In this document: positions 44,835 through 56,024 of the stretch, one piece after another
How the letters are laid out: each line of letters opens with the position of its first letter
Numbering within the stretch: the first letter of the stretch is position 1
DNA from: Aplectana chamaeleonis
Lineage: Eukaryota > Nematoda > Chromadorea > Rhabditida > Cosmocercidae
Length of the DNA stretch: 64,000 nt
Assembly (NCBI GenBank): GCA_029168955.1
Contig: JAPDOI010000172.1
Span: 372,001-436,000 of the forward strand
Reading direction: 5' to 3'
Program-made: the position numbers and the translations under genes
Notes under the pieces: generated by a model
What the model saw: only the letters and a program-made list of their open reading frames with translations
Database searches by the model: none
Told to the model about the DNA's origin: nothing

Positions 44835-45253
44835 ATGGTCAGCACGGATCGCACTGATACTTCGTATGGCCTAATGTGCGTTGGCGCAAAATCGGTGCAC
44901 ATGTGTTATTACTGTGCTTATCTGGGCCAAATTCCAGTCCGCAATTGCGTCTCGACACGCTTTGCGGCCGCACGCTCCCGAGTCAAAAGAGCTCCCAGCG
45001 CCGCAGCCGCCGATCTGCTGACTCTAGGTGGGCTTTGGAAACTGGAAACTAAGAAAAGTCGGAGAAAATTGTATAAAAAAGCCACATCGAGTCGGCTTTG
45101 GCGCTGGAAACCCGACTGACTCGAGCGCGTGCGTCTGTCGAGACGCAATTGCGGATCGGAATTCGGACCAGATAAGCACAGTACACTAGCGCACCGAGTT
45201 TGCACCAACACACACAAAGGAACCCAAAGTATCATCGCGATCCGCGTCGACTG
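44835..45253. mobile_element. TA-R palindromic MITE, copy 1, interrupted
   Basis: Arms 44835-44909 and 45184-45253 are inverted copies (CACGGATCGCACTGATACTT; GTTGGCGCAAAATCGGTGC). Element O sits at the centre. Confidence 0.75.
44912..45181. mobile_element. TA-O palindromic MITE nested in R
   Basis: Ends CTGTGCTTATCTGGGCC and CCAGATAAGCACAG, TA at 44910-44911 and 45182-45183. Long arms with GTCTCGACACGC and CTGACTC(T/G). 270 bp. Confidence 0.82.
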
Positions 45254-46208
45254 TTCTTGCGCTTGCATTCTTTTCCTTCGACCAATTGAGCAATAATTAT
45301 GCAGTGTGCAGGAATATTTCGGAATCCACTATCCGACTTTCTTTCTATGAAAACTCTTCCGTGGATAATCAGAAGTTTGAACTCTCAGATTTAGAAACAT
45401 TGATAAAGACGAAGTGAGATCTGCACTTGTCCAGAATCACTGAATGTGGTGACTGCTAAAAAAAGATCAGCGCTGTCTATATCAAGTGTAGCGGGTCGCC
45501 TTGAAGATCAGTCATGCATACATTATTTCCTCTGAATGCCTGTTTTTCGTCACACCGCAATGAGTAGCACGGCCGGCACCCGTTCCCACAGCCTTCACTG
45601 AACTTTTTGAAACCTACCTTTGCGTGCAGGTATACGTCTGCTAATGAGCACCTTTAACAACTATCCAATGTTTTTTCAGAACTATTTCGCTCAACCTGTA
45701 TGTTTTTTTTTACTACCTCTCCCACCAGGGATGGAAAAATCTATTGGTCTATCTCTTAAAAATGAAACCTGTAGCAGTCATAAAATTCGAAGACGAGTCT
45801 TTAGAAACATGACTGGTCGTTTACGGAAGCCTCAAAATGCGGACTAAGGCGACGCAGCGTCGTCATCACCCATTCCAGCCGTGAATGTTCTGGCGGCGCA
45901 TAGCCGCGAGGGAAGCGTCTCGCTTCACACCCAGGCACGAAAGGTTCGGTTACCAAGTCATCAGAGTATTGTAGTCACACGATGCATACAATACCAACCA
46001 CAACTGCTGTCCCAAAACACGACAGCGACCTGAAATCGCGCCGAGAACGCCGTTTCTGTTATGAACGACAGTTTTTGAAATCTGAGAAAACCATTTGATT
46101 TGCCCCATTGTGCTGATTTCATTTCAATTTAGGGAGAAAAGCAAGTCTTTGCCTTAGTATGGACTGTTTTCTGACGGAAGAATCGGAACACTTGCGAGTT
46201 GTAAAGTG
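45254..46208. other. Unassigned region
   Basis: A short GC-rich patch at 45845-45945 (GGCGACGCAGCGTCGTCATC). Nothing supportable. Confidence 0.4.
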
Positions 46209-46486
46209 TGCCCGAATGAGAATGGCGGCCCACGCGGCCGGCGTGCTTGGCAGGCGGCCGTCGCATGTTCCGCCCTCGGACGAGTGTTGGATTTCAACGA
46301 CGGCCGTCCCCTCTCCCACCATTTGCAGTTCTGATTGATCGGCGCAGTGCTTGCTGTCAGCCGATGCCGACCCCTTTCGTAGCCGATGGCGGTGGGGACT
46401 TATCGCGTGCTCGTCCGAGAGCGGCGAACGCGATGACCGCCTGCCAAGCACGCAGGCCGCATGGGCCGCCATTCTCATTTGGACGC
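46209..46486. mobile_element. M-family MITE, divergent subfamily
   Basis: Arms GCCCGAATGAGAATGGCGGC / CCCACGCGGCCGGCGTGCTT GG and inverted AAGCACGCAGGCCGCATGGG then CCGCCATTCTCATTTGG. About 278 bp with longer, GC-richer arms than the other M copies; the frames at 46119-46589 follow the arms. Confidence 0.7.
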
Positions 46487-46794
46487 ACCTTAGACGTGTC
46501 TTTGCGCGCTCGACGAACGGAAAAGAAGTCATAACTAGGTGAGAAGTTGTGTACCTGAACAATTTCTTACGATCAGCGCGATAAGGCAATTGCCTATATC
46601 GGTTGACTGCTTATCTCGAATAAATTGAAATTTTTGAATTCTGTTTTTTATACACATAAAAACAGAAATCAAGTCTTTTGATCTTTTCAACAGATGCAAA
46701 CAAACGGTATATTTGAAAATTTGAACGTGTGCAGTATGCACTGCTCCTTGGACGTTTTTCTCGATTGAATTGTTTTCCGAATATGTTCGAAGTC
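46487..46794. other. Unassigned region
   Basis: AT-rich; nothing supportable. Confidence 0.4.
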
Positions 46795-47010
46795 TGAATT
46801 CTTCGAACATTCGACTTTGAGCTGAGTCGATTTCGATCATATTCGAAAGCCGATCGCGAATAATTGGGTCCGGGACACGTGTGTGGCTTTGGATGTGCCT
46901 CTGTTGAGTCCAATCTTCGAGTCGGATATCGAAATTCTATGTTCGACATTCGATTTTTCCGACGATCGGTTTTCGAATATTCTCGATATCCCATTTTCCG
47001 ACTTTTCGAC
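46795..47010. repeat. TTCGA/CGAATA-rich tract
   Basis: TTCGAACATTCGA, TTTCGAATATTCTCG, TTCGACTTTCGAATATT words; the frames of 106 and 186 codons across it arise from this composition. Confidence 0.6.
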
Positions 47011-47370
47011 TTTCGAATATTTTGGTTATTCCATTGTTGGATAGCCATTCTCACGGGAATCTTGACTAATTTTTTTAAACTCAGGAAAAATTCGAAGGGT
47101 TGCCTATTAAAAAGACGCGAAAAACGCTGGAACGCGTCTTTGCGCGCCTTCAAACAATATAATTGTATCATTTCTCGCGAATAGCTCCCTGAAATCGTAC
47201 ACGACTTTCAACAGCGCTTCTCTACAATTGGATGGAACACCTCAAATAGTTTCATACCAGGTTCTGACAGCTGTGTAACAAACCTATTAACAGCTGCCTG
47301 TTCGAACAACGCCTTCTTCTTAACTGCATAGTTAAAGGCACAATTACCAACCGGAAACGTTCCTCAATTC
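47011..47370. other. Unassigned; lone TTAA-type start
   Basis: TTAAAGGCACAATTACCAACC at 47333 resembles a TTAA-superfamily left end, but no partner was found. Confidence 0.35.
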
Positions 47371-47413
47371 AACGACGCCGGCGCAATAGCCGTCTAAGCT
47401 ATTGCCGGCGTTG
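47371..47413. repeat. Perfect-arm hairpin
   Basis: AACGACGCCGGCGCAATAGC and GCTATTGCCGGCGTTG form about 16 paired bases around a 7-base loop. No TA or TTAA flank assigned. Confidence 0.5.
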
Positions 47414-48200
47414 ATTTCGACTTTATGAAGCGAAGCCGCCATTGTGATCGTCAATGGAGCGCTAAGCCGCAGCCATAATCCCGACTCTCAAATAACAATC
47501 TCGCGTTCTCTCGGTATTTTTTTCGCGCTATATCTTACAGTCGTATAGCACAACTTCACATTTTGCTAGAACTATGAAGTAAAGCAGTTTTATAGCATTA
47601 GAAAATCAGTAAATGATTATGACGCTATCGCCATCAAAAAGTCCAAACCAGGTGCTCCAAAACTTGGTTTTCTCAGATGTACGCGGTCTAGCCATATGTT
47701 GCTCTCGGTAAACTGGCTCATATGCTTGATGTTTGATCCTGGCTGCTACGGCAGAATCCTTTCCTGCCTTGTTCAATTGAATGTCATTCACAGATCTGTT
47801 TTCGCGGACATCTCGTATAGGCAAAAATATCAGCAGGTCGCTCACCGCTTCGTCGTATTACTCAAGCATGGTCTAAACAGATTGTTTTGGCGCATCTGAA
47901 ATTGCTCTATGTGCGGGATAGGGGCGCTTAGGGCTGAGTTGCTGAAATCAGTTGTTGTAGCAGTGTCATAACTCTGTGCTCGTATTATGCCTATTTCTTC
48001 TAATATTAGAGTATTTTTGGTGCCGAAATAGAAATTGCGCATAAAAAGCGGCAAAATTTTAATACACACTTTATTTCGATTTTCGACAAAAACCCGCTTT
48101 ACCCTTCATACTAGCGCTTCGTTTCTCTGAACGGAGTTTTAGGCGTTTGTTTTTGAGCTACCATAGTTAATTGTCATTATGCCCCCGTCACGTACCTTAA
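47414..48200. other. Unassigned region
   Basis: Nothing supportable recognised. Confidence 0.4.
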
Positions 48201-48236
48201 TTAAAGGCAGTGTTCACGATAAAAAACCGTATTATA

Positions 48237-48718
48237 CAATACCGCCGCTATCCAAGCGAAAAATAGGGCGAAACGGGTAAAGTGGGCAACTGAAGCGTCT
48301 TTCGACCACAACTCGCCTCAAAGTGCTCCGTTTACAATTTCGAAAACGCAGAAATGTACAGCATGTCGTGACCTAGTCGATGGTGAGAACATATTTTTGA
48401 GAGCAACCTTATTTTTCGGGGCGGACTACATTTTCATTTTGACCATGCTAGAGATCGCGTCGGTTGTTTTTGACCGAATGAGCTCGTCATCTTGTGATAA
48501 CATTATCAAATTAATAACTAACTCCATCCAAAAAAAAGCGTTTTCATGAGTGAATTCCGATTTTGTCTTACATAGTTAGATAGATTGTGGCACGGTGAAC
48601 ATTTTGGTCCTTTCGAAATCGAAAACGGAGCACTTTGAGGCGTGTTGTGGTCGAAGGACGCTTTAGTTGCCCACTTTGCCCATTTCACTCATTTTTACCT
48701 TGGATAGCGGCGGTATTG
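48237..48718. mobile_element. TA-Q palindromic MITE nested in H
   Basis: 482 bp, ends CAATACCGCCGCTATCC and GGATAGCGGCGGTATTG, TA at 48235-48236 and 48719-48720. Arms of about 100 bp (GGGCAACT, CGACCACAAC, GCCTCAAAGTGCTCCGTTT). H copy 2 shows the empty site ATTATAGTTTTTGATAT. Confidence 0.85.
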
Positions 48719-48838
48719 TAGATTTCGATGTTTTAGGGTAGGTGAGTTCACTAAAAAGAGGGTAATAGGGGAGAGTTCTCACAGAACACTGAAATACCGG
48801 AGAAAGACTGTTCAACGAAATCTCTCAAAAGATTAATC

Positions 48839-49080
48839 ATGCCTGTTTGTGTGTTTTGGGAGACTGCGTACAATGCATTGAACCTGACGTCGGGAGAATG
48901 GCTTAGTGCTTCAAATTTTTTAGGTAAGCGGCTTTGCTCTCTGTTTCCTAAACCAAAAATTCCTTGGAAATAATAGGGGTCAAAGTACATGCTGGAATGT
49001 TAGATTCTTTCGTGATGAATAATACTGGAAAATCCGATGCCTGTTCGTACGGTAAAGCGAGCGCAGGACAACTGTTGTAG
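48839..49080 (+). CDS. Two-exon mini-frame of family H, open after splicing
   Basis: ATG 48839 opens an 85-nt first segment ending at the donor TTTTTAG|GTAAGC. An 80-bp GT-AG intron (48924-49003, ending GGAATGTTAG) is followed by 77 nt to TAG at 49078-49080; 85 plus 77 is a multiple of three, giving 53 codons. Start context, donor, acceptor and stop positions are all conserved in H copy 2 (36413-36676), where the exon is 22 nt longer and the frame breaks. It lies in the right half of the H element, downstream of nested Q. No known domain; it may be the remnant of the first exon of an autonomous relative's gene, or a neutral relic. Confidence 0.35.
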
Positions 49081-49244
49081 GTTGTGGGCGCGTTGGCCAT
49101 ATGGGTCGGCTGGTCCACGAGATTTTCACCTACTTCCCCACCGTTTTTCGTCGCACTTCCGCTCTAGCTCTTCTTAGAAGGACCCAAAGCTTACGTTTTA
49201 GCCAAAAGAAACGGGGAACTTTTTCATCGTGAACACTGCCTTAA

Positions 49245-50400
49245 ATGTTTCTTAAAACTGAAAGTGGATCTCAACATCGAAATCAGCGCCCCAAATCATC
49301 CCTTTGACAGACCTTCGAATCCGACGAATGAAATCAATTCGATTTCCATTGCCGTAAAAAACCACGAGGCCCGCAAAGAACTTCAGAGGTCAAAAAAAGT
49401 TCTTGCTGAAACATACATAGTACAGAGGGGTTATTTAGAGCGTTGAAAACGATTGAGAGGTCCTTTCTCAGTTTTTGGAATATGTTGCTGGGATGCGGTA
49501 CGTGAACTATCGCTCATATGCTCTATAAAAATAGTAATTTTCTTCACTCATTGCGCGAGCGGCGCGCGGCATGTTGCTCCCTTCCTCTGTCTTGCACTCT
49601 CTTGCCTTCCGCTCGGCACCAGCACGCGTAGAAAACATGAGTATTCAGCTGTTCTACAGCGTTGAACACCGTTCAGAAAACCGGAGCGCAGCTAGAGAGA
49701 TCAAATTCGAATTTCTCACTGAGAATTGATTCTATAAAATTATATTTTCTTCGGAATTGCCACCGTCTACGAATGACCTTTCTTTGTGAGGAGGCGAAGT
49801 TGTGGGTCGGTCACCCAGCTCTAAATTTCTTATTCCGAGTCTGTTAAGGAACCTCGAAAACGATCAATGCTTGAAATTGAACCGAAATGTGAGTTAATTA
49901 TAATTTTCTGCTGAACAACGACATTGTTCAAGCAGTACGATCAATCTCGGCCGAAATGTAACGAAATATTGAGAGTCCCAGCCTCCACTGATGTTAGAGT
50001 TATCGGTCAGAAAGAAATGGGCTTCTGTCTTTCTTCCGATGAAGCCAATGAAACGATGAGAGGCGATTTTGAGTTCCTGTTTGATAGATGAACAAGGAAG
50101 CGCCCTGAAGGCAGCTTCTTCAGAGAAAACCACGTCTGGTTTTTCCTTCTCAATCCAATGTTTGAATCAAGTGGAGATAGTTGGCAGAGCTAGAGACCTC
50201 AATGTTGCGCACTCAATGCACTCTAGCCTCATTAGAACTGCTCTGTCGTCTGAAAAGCCGTTTTCCCTTTTGATAATCTAGCATGAGGAACAGAAGCACC
50301 ACGACAGGCGCAATCAACCCGAAATTGAATACTCTTTATTTCAAAGATTTTCGCATTTACGTACCCAACATGTCTCTAGTCCAGATGAGCGGAGCCACCA
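49245..50400. other. Unassigned region
   Basis: Holds a GCGCGAGCGGCGCGCGGC segment (about 49554) related to 8010. No gene supported. Confidence 0.4.
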
Positions 50401-50639
50401 GGGGCCGAATTCATCAGCGCATGGGGTTAGGGTAGCGGTAAAGGCGTCGGCACTTTTAATGATTACCCTGTGCAAGCGGGGGATTGCTAACCAATCGTGC
50501 CCATGTTCTAACCCTGCTAAGAGGTAGGGGCAAGTGAGACACTGCTCAGCTACGAGAAAGTTTGCCCTTACGGGTAGTCATCAAAGGTGCCGACGCCTTT
50601 ACCCCAACCCTAACCACACGCGTTCATGAATTCGGTCCC
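50401..50639. mobile_element. Palindromic MITE with GGGCCGAATTCAT ends
   Basis: Arms 50402-50466 and 50571-50638 are inverted copies (GGTAAAGGCGTCGGCAC, GGTTAGGGT, ATGATTACCC). The unpaired centre is about 105 bp. No target duplication fixed. Confidence 0.7.
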
Positions 50640-50972
50640 AGTTCACCTGATTTAGATTTCGGAGCTGCTTGAAAAATTGAATGCACTTAACGGTGAAGAC
50701 ACCTCAGAGTTTGTTATATGACAGCTGCGGAACGGGAAATTTTCTTAGCAAAAAACATTCATTTCAAAATTAAATATTTACCAAATATTTTGTTGAAAGC
50801 CGTCAAGTTTTTTTTTCATTTAGGTGAAAAACTTTCCGTGATTTTCATCTGAAGGTGTCTCGATTTAACGGAATAACAGCATTCCAAAATTAGTTTCTGG
50901 ACTGATTGGGGCGTGGCTACCGGTTCACCCGATTTCGAATTCTCTGCTATTTTAACTCTTCAGAGGCCCATC
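50640..50972. other. Unassigned spacer
   Basis: AT-rich; nothing supportable. Confidence 0.4.
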
Positions 50973-51461
50973 TTAAAGGCACAGGACACCCAAAAAATAT
51001 GTTCCTGATTTTATGCTCTTCCTGGAGAGCCACTCTCCGATCACAACGGTATCTCTGAAATCGTCCAAGGCCTCCTACGGACCGAGATATGGCTCCTTGA
51101 AAATACCTGCATTTTGAGGGCGAAAATTTGGTGGACGAGTTGTCTCAGGCCTGTATTTCTCTTCATTCGCAATCGCTGCACGAGAACAAAACAGGATGAG
51201 GAGATAGACCAGCAATGGACTGAAGAACGATGACTTGTTGGAATTCTCCCATCCATCAAGCCGCTATCGAGTTCGGAAATCTGGTTGGGGGTCGGGCCTG
51301 TGGTGGTGAGCGAAGGGGGTCGGGCCTGTGGTGGTCGCTTATATCTCGCTTATTTCGAGGAATTGAGGTCCCGCATTTGGCACGTGTTACATAGGTGGGG
51401 TCTTCTACATAATTACACGAAAATCTCAAAATTCATATCTGAGGGTGTACTGTGCCTTTAA
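50973..51461 (+). mobile_element. TTAA-A element, copy 3
   Basis: TTAA at both ends (50973-50976, 51458-51461), ends AAGGCACAGGACACCC and GTGTACTGTGCCTT. GTGGACGAGTTGTCTCAGG at about 51131. Most intact A copy. Confidence 0.85.
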
Positions 51462-52566
51462 GAGAACCCTCGGCAATAGAAAGGCGAAAAGAATCAATTA
51501 ACCTAAGAGGTTTAGACGCATCGTTCGCGCCGAGAACTAATTTCCAATTTTCAGGCTCAATTTCATAAATGAGCGCGGTACACCACACCGGTGATCTTCG
51601 GCGCGTCAAAAACGCAGGGTAATGAGGTTGGATTGGATTAAAGATGAGGGTCGCAGGGCACTAATCTAGGAATTTCGAAGCTCAAAACCATTTGCGGCGT
51701 ATGGTTTGACGTTTTGTCCGCAGTGCGCAGAACACAACATCATGCGTAAATGGATATTAAACAGGTTTTTTGAAACGTTTTTTCTCCGAAATTCGAGAAT
51801 TTCATGACGACTTTTCCCTGTCTTCCTCGGCTTTGTGAACTTGCCTTCTCAAAAAACAGAAAACTAGATTACGTTTTTTTCATCGTGAACACTGCTTTTG
51901 AAAGTCTAGCCTATTGTTGTGGGTCCGCGATAGAGTATATGTGCTAATAGTTGGGATATTGTCGTGATTCCTTGCCAAAAAGGAGGATTTTCTCCAAGTT
52001 CAGTCTAGTAAATGGATGGTCCGCGACCATAGATCGCCAGTAGGCGTTGGAAACACCACAGTCCTTTTTGTTGCTAACGCCGCACAACTTTCCATAAATT
52101 GTCGTCCATTGGCTAGACTAAAAGTAGCAAAAAGCTTTTTTGTGAAAATGCCACAAGATACTTTGCCTATATTACAGGAGTCGCACTGCCAATTCTAAAA
52201 AGACGTGTTCGTGATCTGTGAGCTACCCGCGTCTGCCGGCTCGTCAAGCGCATATGGCCAAAGTCGAATTGACAGATGGATGAATTGGCAGAGTGCTCAT
52301 ACTCACGATTAATACTCATATTCGCAGTAGCCTGCATGAGTCCTCTGCAAATATGCAGTCTGCGGCAGTTTTCATGCACCAGTTTGAGCAGGAACTATTT
52401 TTGAGGGTAATAGCATGCCAGTCAAATGCAGTTCCCATTGCCTGTGACATATGTACTTGTATGTACTTACATACTTACATATAAGTGCATACAATCGTTA
52501 ACCTATTGAAAAATGCCTAATTTCGCTGGCATTTGCAGGTCCGCCTTCTGAGAAAAATTATATAGC
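51462..52566. other. Unassigned region with a lone TTAA-type right end and a short microsatellite
   Basis: TCATCGTGAACACTGCTTTTGAA at about 51880-51902 is a right terminus without a recognised left partner. 52445-52492 is a TACTTACATA/GTACTT low-complexity stretch. Confidence 0.45.
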
Positions 52567-53115
52567 TTAAAGGCAGTGGTCGCGATATGCTTGTCTTCTT
52601 TTTCTCTCTAAACCCTTTTCTGGGTTTAGACTAGTAGGATCAATGAGAAAAAACCGCGGAAAAACCGCTGCTCCGGGCCAAATTTGAAGCCTGAACTTTC
52701 TTGTCTTTTGATGATGGACGAGCCCACTCCACATCTTCGGCAGCAATAATCTCTGATATCAAGAACATCAGCTGGCTTGAAATTGAATTTCAATCAATGA
52801 ACCCTTTCCTTCGGACTCATGTAGTCAAAACATTGACTGAAGTGCTTGCTTTCATTGGTCAACTCTTTTCATTACGTAAATTTGAGTTTATTTCTTCCTC
52901 TGAATGTCGATGATTTTTCAATGCTCGGCAAGAGGCTGCGATCTTTTTTTGCGGCGCTGTGCACGTGTGCACGAACTAGCATCTTTGGGCCCTAGAAACT
53001 CTAATTCTATCCCGTTTCTCACCGCGCTACCTTCACAGTTTTTCAGCTGTTTTCTATCTAAGCTGATTTTGATAGTTTTTTAGATAACGTCTTTCATCGC
53101 GACCACTGCCTTTAA
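52567..53115 (-). mobile_element. TTAA-I element, copy 3
   Basis: TTAA at 52567-52570 and 53112-53115, ends AAGGCAGTGGTCGCGAT and ATCGCGACCACTGCC. Interior inverted relative to copy 2 (GATGGACGAGCCCACTCC at about 52711). Most intact I copy, 549 bp. Confidence 0.87.
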
Positions 53116-53260
53116 GGAAAGACCACTGTAGTCTGCAATGCCGACCCAAGGGCTGACCAGCATCTGATGATGGAACGACAGAACCGACCATTCCATGATC
53201 CCATCATCAAAACGTCATTTAAAAAAACAAAATGTTATCTTCGAAGTTTTCACACAAAGA

Positions 53261-53433
53261 CTGTCCGAATGAGACTGTCCGCCCACGCGGTCGGGGTGCG
53301 TGCCGAGTGACCGTTGATAATGGCATTTTTCGGACGAGCTTTCCCGCAAGTGCAAACAGCTGACTGAGAGATTACTCACTGTTCGTCTAATACTCCTGCT
53401 AATCGATTTATGAGTCAAAAATGCCTTTGCGAC
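53261..53433 (+). mobile_element. M-family MITE, right end lost
   Basis: Left arm TGTCCGAATGAGACTGTCCG then CCCACGCGGTCGGGGTGCGT; interior TAATACTCCTGCTAATCGAT. Stops after CCTTTGCGAC without the right arm. Confidence 0.7.
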
Positions 53434-54889
53434 ATATACAAAAGAAAATTTCCTAATTTTTTACAAGTTTTCGAAAAAATGCGAAACTCGCCCCATCGAG
53501 TAATTTAGGCGAACCCGTTTCGGTACTGTAATCTAATACTCGCGGGTGCGAATGCTCCATACCCTTGAGCAGCTTTGTCGGATATAAAGAAAGAAGGAGG
53601 GCCGTTGAACATTTTCGAGACAAAAAAATCTTTACATTGTGACGTAAAGTTCAAAGCAAATCGAGTTTTCCGAAAAGCAATAAGAAACTTGTTGATCTTC
53701 GAAAATGTCGGAAATCTAATTCGAAAAAAAAAACACTCGTTGCAAATTTTTTTGAGCCAGCCTCATATTTTATATTCCCTCGAGTATTTTCGGTACAAAA
53801 AATGCAAAAAAATTATGAGTTTTATGTGCCGCTTCGTGCTTAGTCTGCTCAAAACAGTCAACTGGGGAAAAAGGGCCTTATTGTCGATCAGTGCCGAGAC
53901 GTCCAAAGTTGCGCCGCATTTTTGAATGTTTTCACGAATGGAAGTTTACGAAGCAGAGAACAACATTAAAAAAGTTCTCATTAAACCTTCAAGTTCCGCA
54001 GAAAAGAACTGTCCAAAAAACACGTGCATTCACTTACCGCCCCTATGCCTGTTTCAATGAATTCGGAGCATTAGAATCTTGATAGGAGGCTAATGTTTCC
54101 ATGCCTAGTTTCCTGAGAAGGACGAAAGAAAATTTATCTTTTCATGGCGTTTAAGCTTCTTAAGCTTCTTACCGGCAAAGTTTCAGTCAGTGCGTTCAAA
54201 TTTTTCACAGTATTTCACTGCAGGAGGAGACCAATCAAAATCAAAATCAGGGTCCCAGTGGCCGGAACCCGGGTCAAGTCCGAGTTTTTTTGCTGCCAAG
54301 ATTTATCCATTTTTCAACGAAATTTTCAACGAAGACCTATTGCTCTTATCGCTAAGTTTCTTTAGGGGCAAGGTCCGGTCAAATTTTAATACTGTGAAAA
54401 TTTGTTTACATAGATTGGGCCGGCCTAGCTGAAGGCCGTGTGGACGTTCCACAAACTCAAGTTCTTCTTTCTGGAGAAAACAGCCTCGAAGGAATTCTGT
54501 ATTCACAGCATGATCATCATGAAAAGAATGACCTATATTTACGCGGCAGTTTCAAAGAATGCGTGGACGTTGGCTAAAAGTTGGACGATGGACACACTTC
54601 TCTGACGCGGTGGTTGACAGAATTGGCTGTAATAACTTAAAGAAGGCCGCTTTTACGCAGTTTTGCCACATTCCTTGGTACTACCTGTAGCACACGCTCC
54701 GATTCAGCGGAAAATCTCTGAAGCAAATATCAGCCAGGACCCTGCTTCTGTATATGGTCAACAAAATAGTTTGCGCAGAGGATTCTAGTGGATAACCTCA
54801 CTCCACTTTTCATATTTGTATGTTCATAGGCATTGTCTCGAGTACAGTGCCTCCTTTAATTCAGTTGTTTTCTCATTTCACTAGCTGTG
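53434..54889. other. Unassigned region
   Basis: The frames 53575-53925 and 54144-54365 are AT-rich with no recognisable domain. Nothing else supportable. Confidence 0.4.
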
Positions 54890-55766
54890 TTAAAGGCAGC
54901 GTACGCGCTGAAAACCATGTTTCGTTTTTAAGCGTTTTTGAGTTGTTAGCCCCCTATAGTGACTAAAGGTAGCGAAAAGCCCGCTCAAAAACGTAACTTT
55001 TCAAGAAAAAACGTTTTAAAAAAACTTCTGAAAATCATTTGAAATTCGCGCCGGCATCGACTCGGGTTAGTTACGCGGAGGGCGCAAGGAACAGTTCTAC
55101 AATTCGTCCATTGGCGCAGCGTTGGAAGCAATTGCTCGTTGTGTGACGAGAAATTTCCAGTCGATAAGGCCTCTTTCAGAGTTCGATCGCTCTGCGACGC
55201 GATCGTGGGCACGGCGACGCCACCGTCGCGTTGCCGTGGAAATCGCAGATTTTGGAAGTGTGAATGCCCAATCGCGGAAGTTGGCGACCACGCACTTTTA
55301 CGTACACATTCTAATCGACGCCTGTTTCATGTTCGCGGTGTCGCGCAATTGGTTAGTCATTTATGATAAAAAGGTGCATTGTGCTTCGCCATTTAACTTT
55401 AACTTTATTACACGCCCTTGCAGAGGTGTAGAAACATAGAAAAGGCAGAAAAACAACGAAAACATCGAGAAACTTAAAAAAATGACAAGTTTCGAAAGGA
55501 AAAAGCGTGAAACGATTGATAGATCCTTTCTTGACAATGAAGGTAATTTTTGACAAGTGTTTTGAATTTAGTGAAGTTGATCGGTATCTGAACAGTATGA
55601 CTCATTTTCAAGTATTCCATGCCGGCTCTGAAGGTGAAGAAGCTGCGCCACAAAGAGGTGCGCGGCTGACGGAATTTAAGCTTGAACCTTTCTCCCCTAG
55701 TATTTGATTGAAACAGTTTGAAAAATGAATGAGCTTTGAGACCCAGTCTTCCAGTTATAATATTAT

Positions 55767-55995
55767 TGTTACACAGAACCTAACCAGTTATTACATGAAA
55801 TCTATTAAGTAGACATTTGATAAGATAAGATAAGGTCGCATATAAAAGGGGGCCTGGCCTGTGATATAGATCTTCTTCTCGACGTCTCCTTCGCCTGTGC
55901 TCCCGCACCTGCTATCCTTCCGTCGTCTACATTTTATTGTTGCTGTTTGGACTCATAAATACTTCGACTACAAGAGTACCACTACGGACTTAACA
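55767..55995 (+). repeat. Candidate 5' LTR
   Basis: TGTTACACAG ... CTTAACA, about 229 bp, TG start and CA end. It holds a TATA box and is followed one base later by TGGCGATCAAGGAC (55997), a plausible tRNA primer-binding site. It cannot be confirmed by pairing because no 3' LTR copy is in the window. Confidence 0.55.
55841..55847 (+). promoter_or_regulatory. TATA box of the retrotransposon LTR
   Basis: TATAAAA preceded by a repeated GATAAGATAAGATAAGG motif (GATA-type) and about 180 bp upstream of the Gag ATG. Position within the LTR fits the U3/R boundary. Confidence 0.5.
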
Positions 55996-56024
55996 GTGGC
56001 GATCAAGGACTGGAATCGAGCTCA

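Larger units (their letters stand above)
48201..49244 (+). mobile_element. TTAA-H element, copy 1, interrupted
   Basis: TTAA at 48201-48204 and 49241-49244, ends AAGGCAGTGTTCACGAT and ATCGTGAACACTGCC. Without the nested Q it is about 560 bp. The interior from 48740 matches H copy 2 (AAATACCGGAGAAA, AATCTCTCAAAA, GGACAACTGTT, a GGTCGG(C/T)TGG block). Confidence 0.85.

Noticed and set aside
46611..47184. Overlapping 186- and 106-codon frames
   Set aside because: They lie in the TTCGA-rich tract, which by composition lacks stops on either strand; no domain is recognisable.
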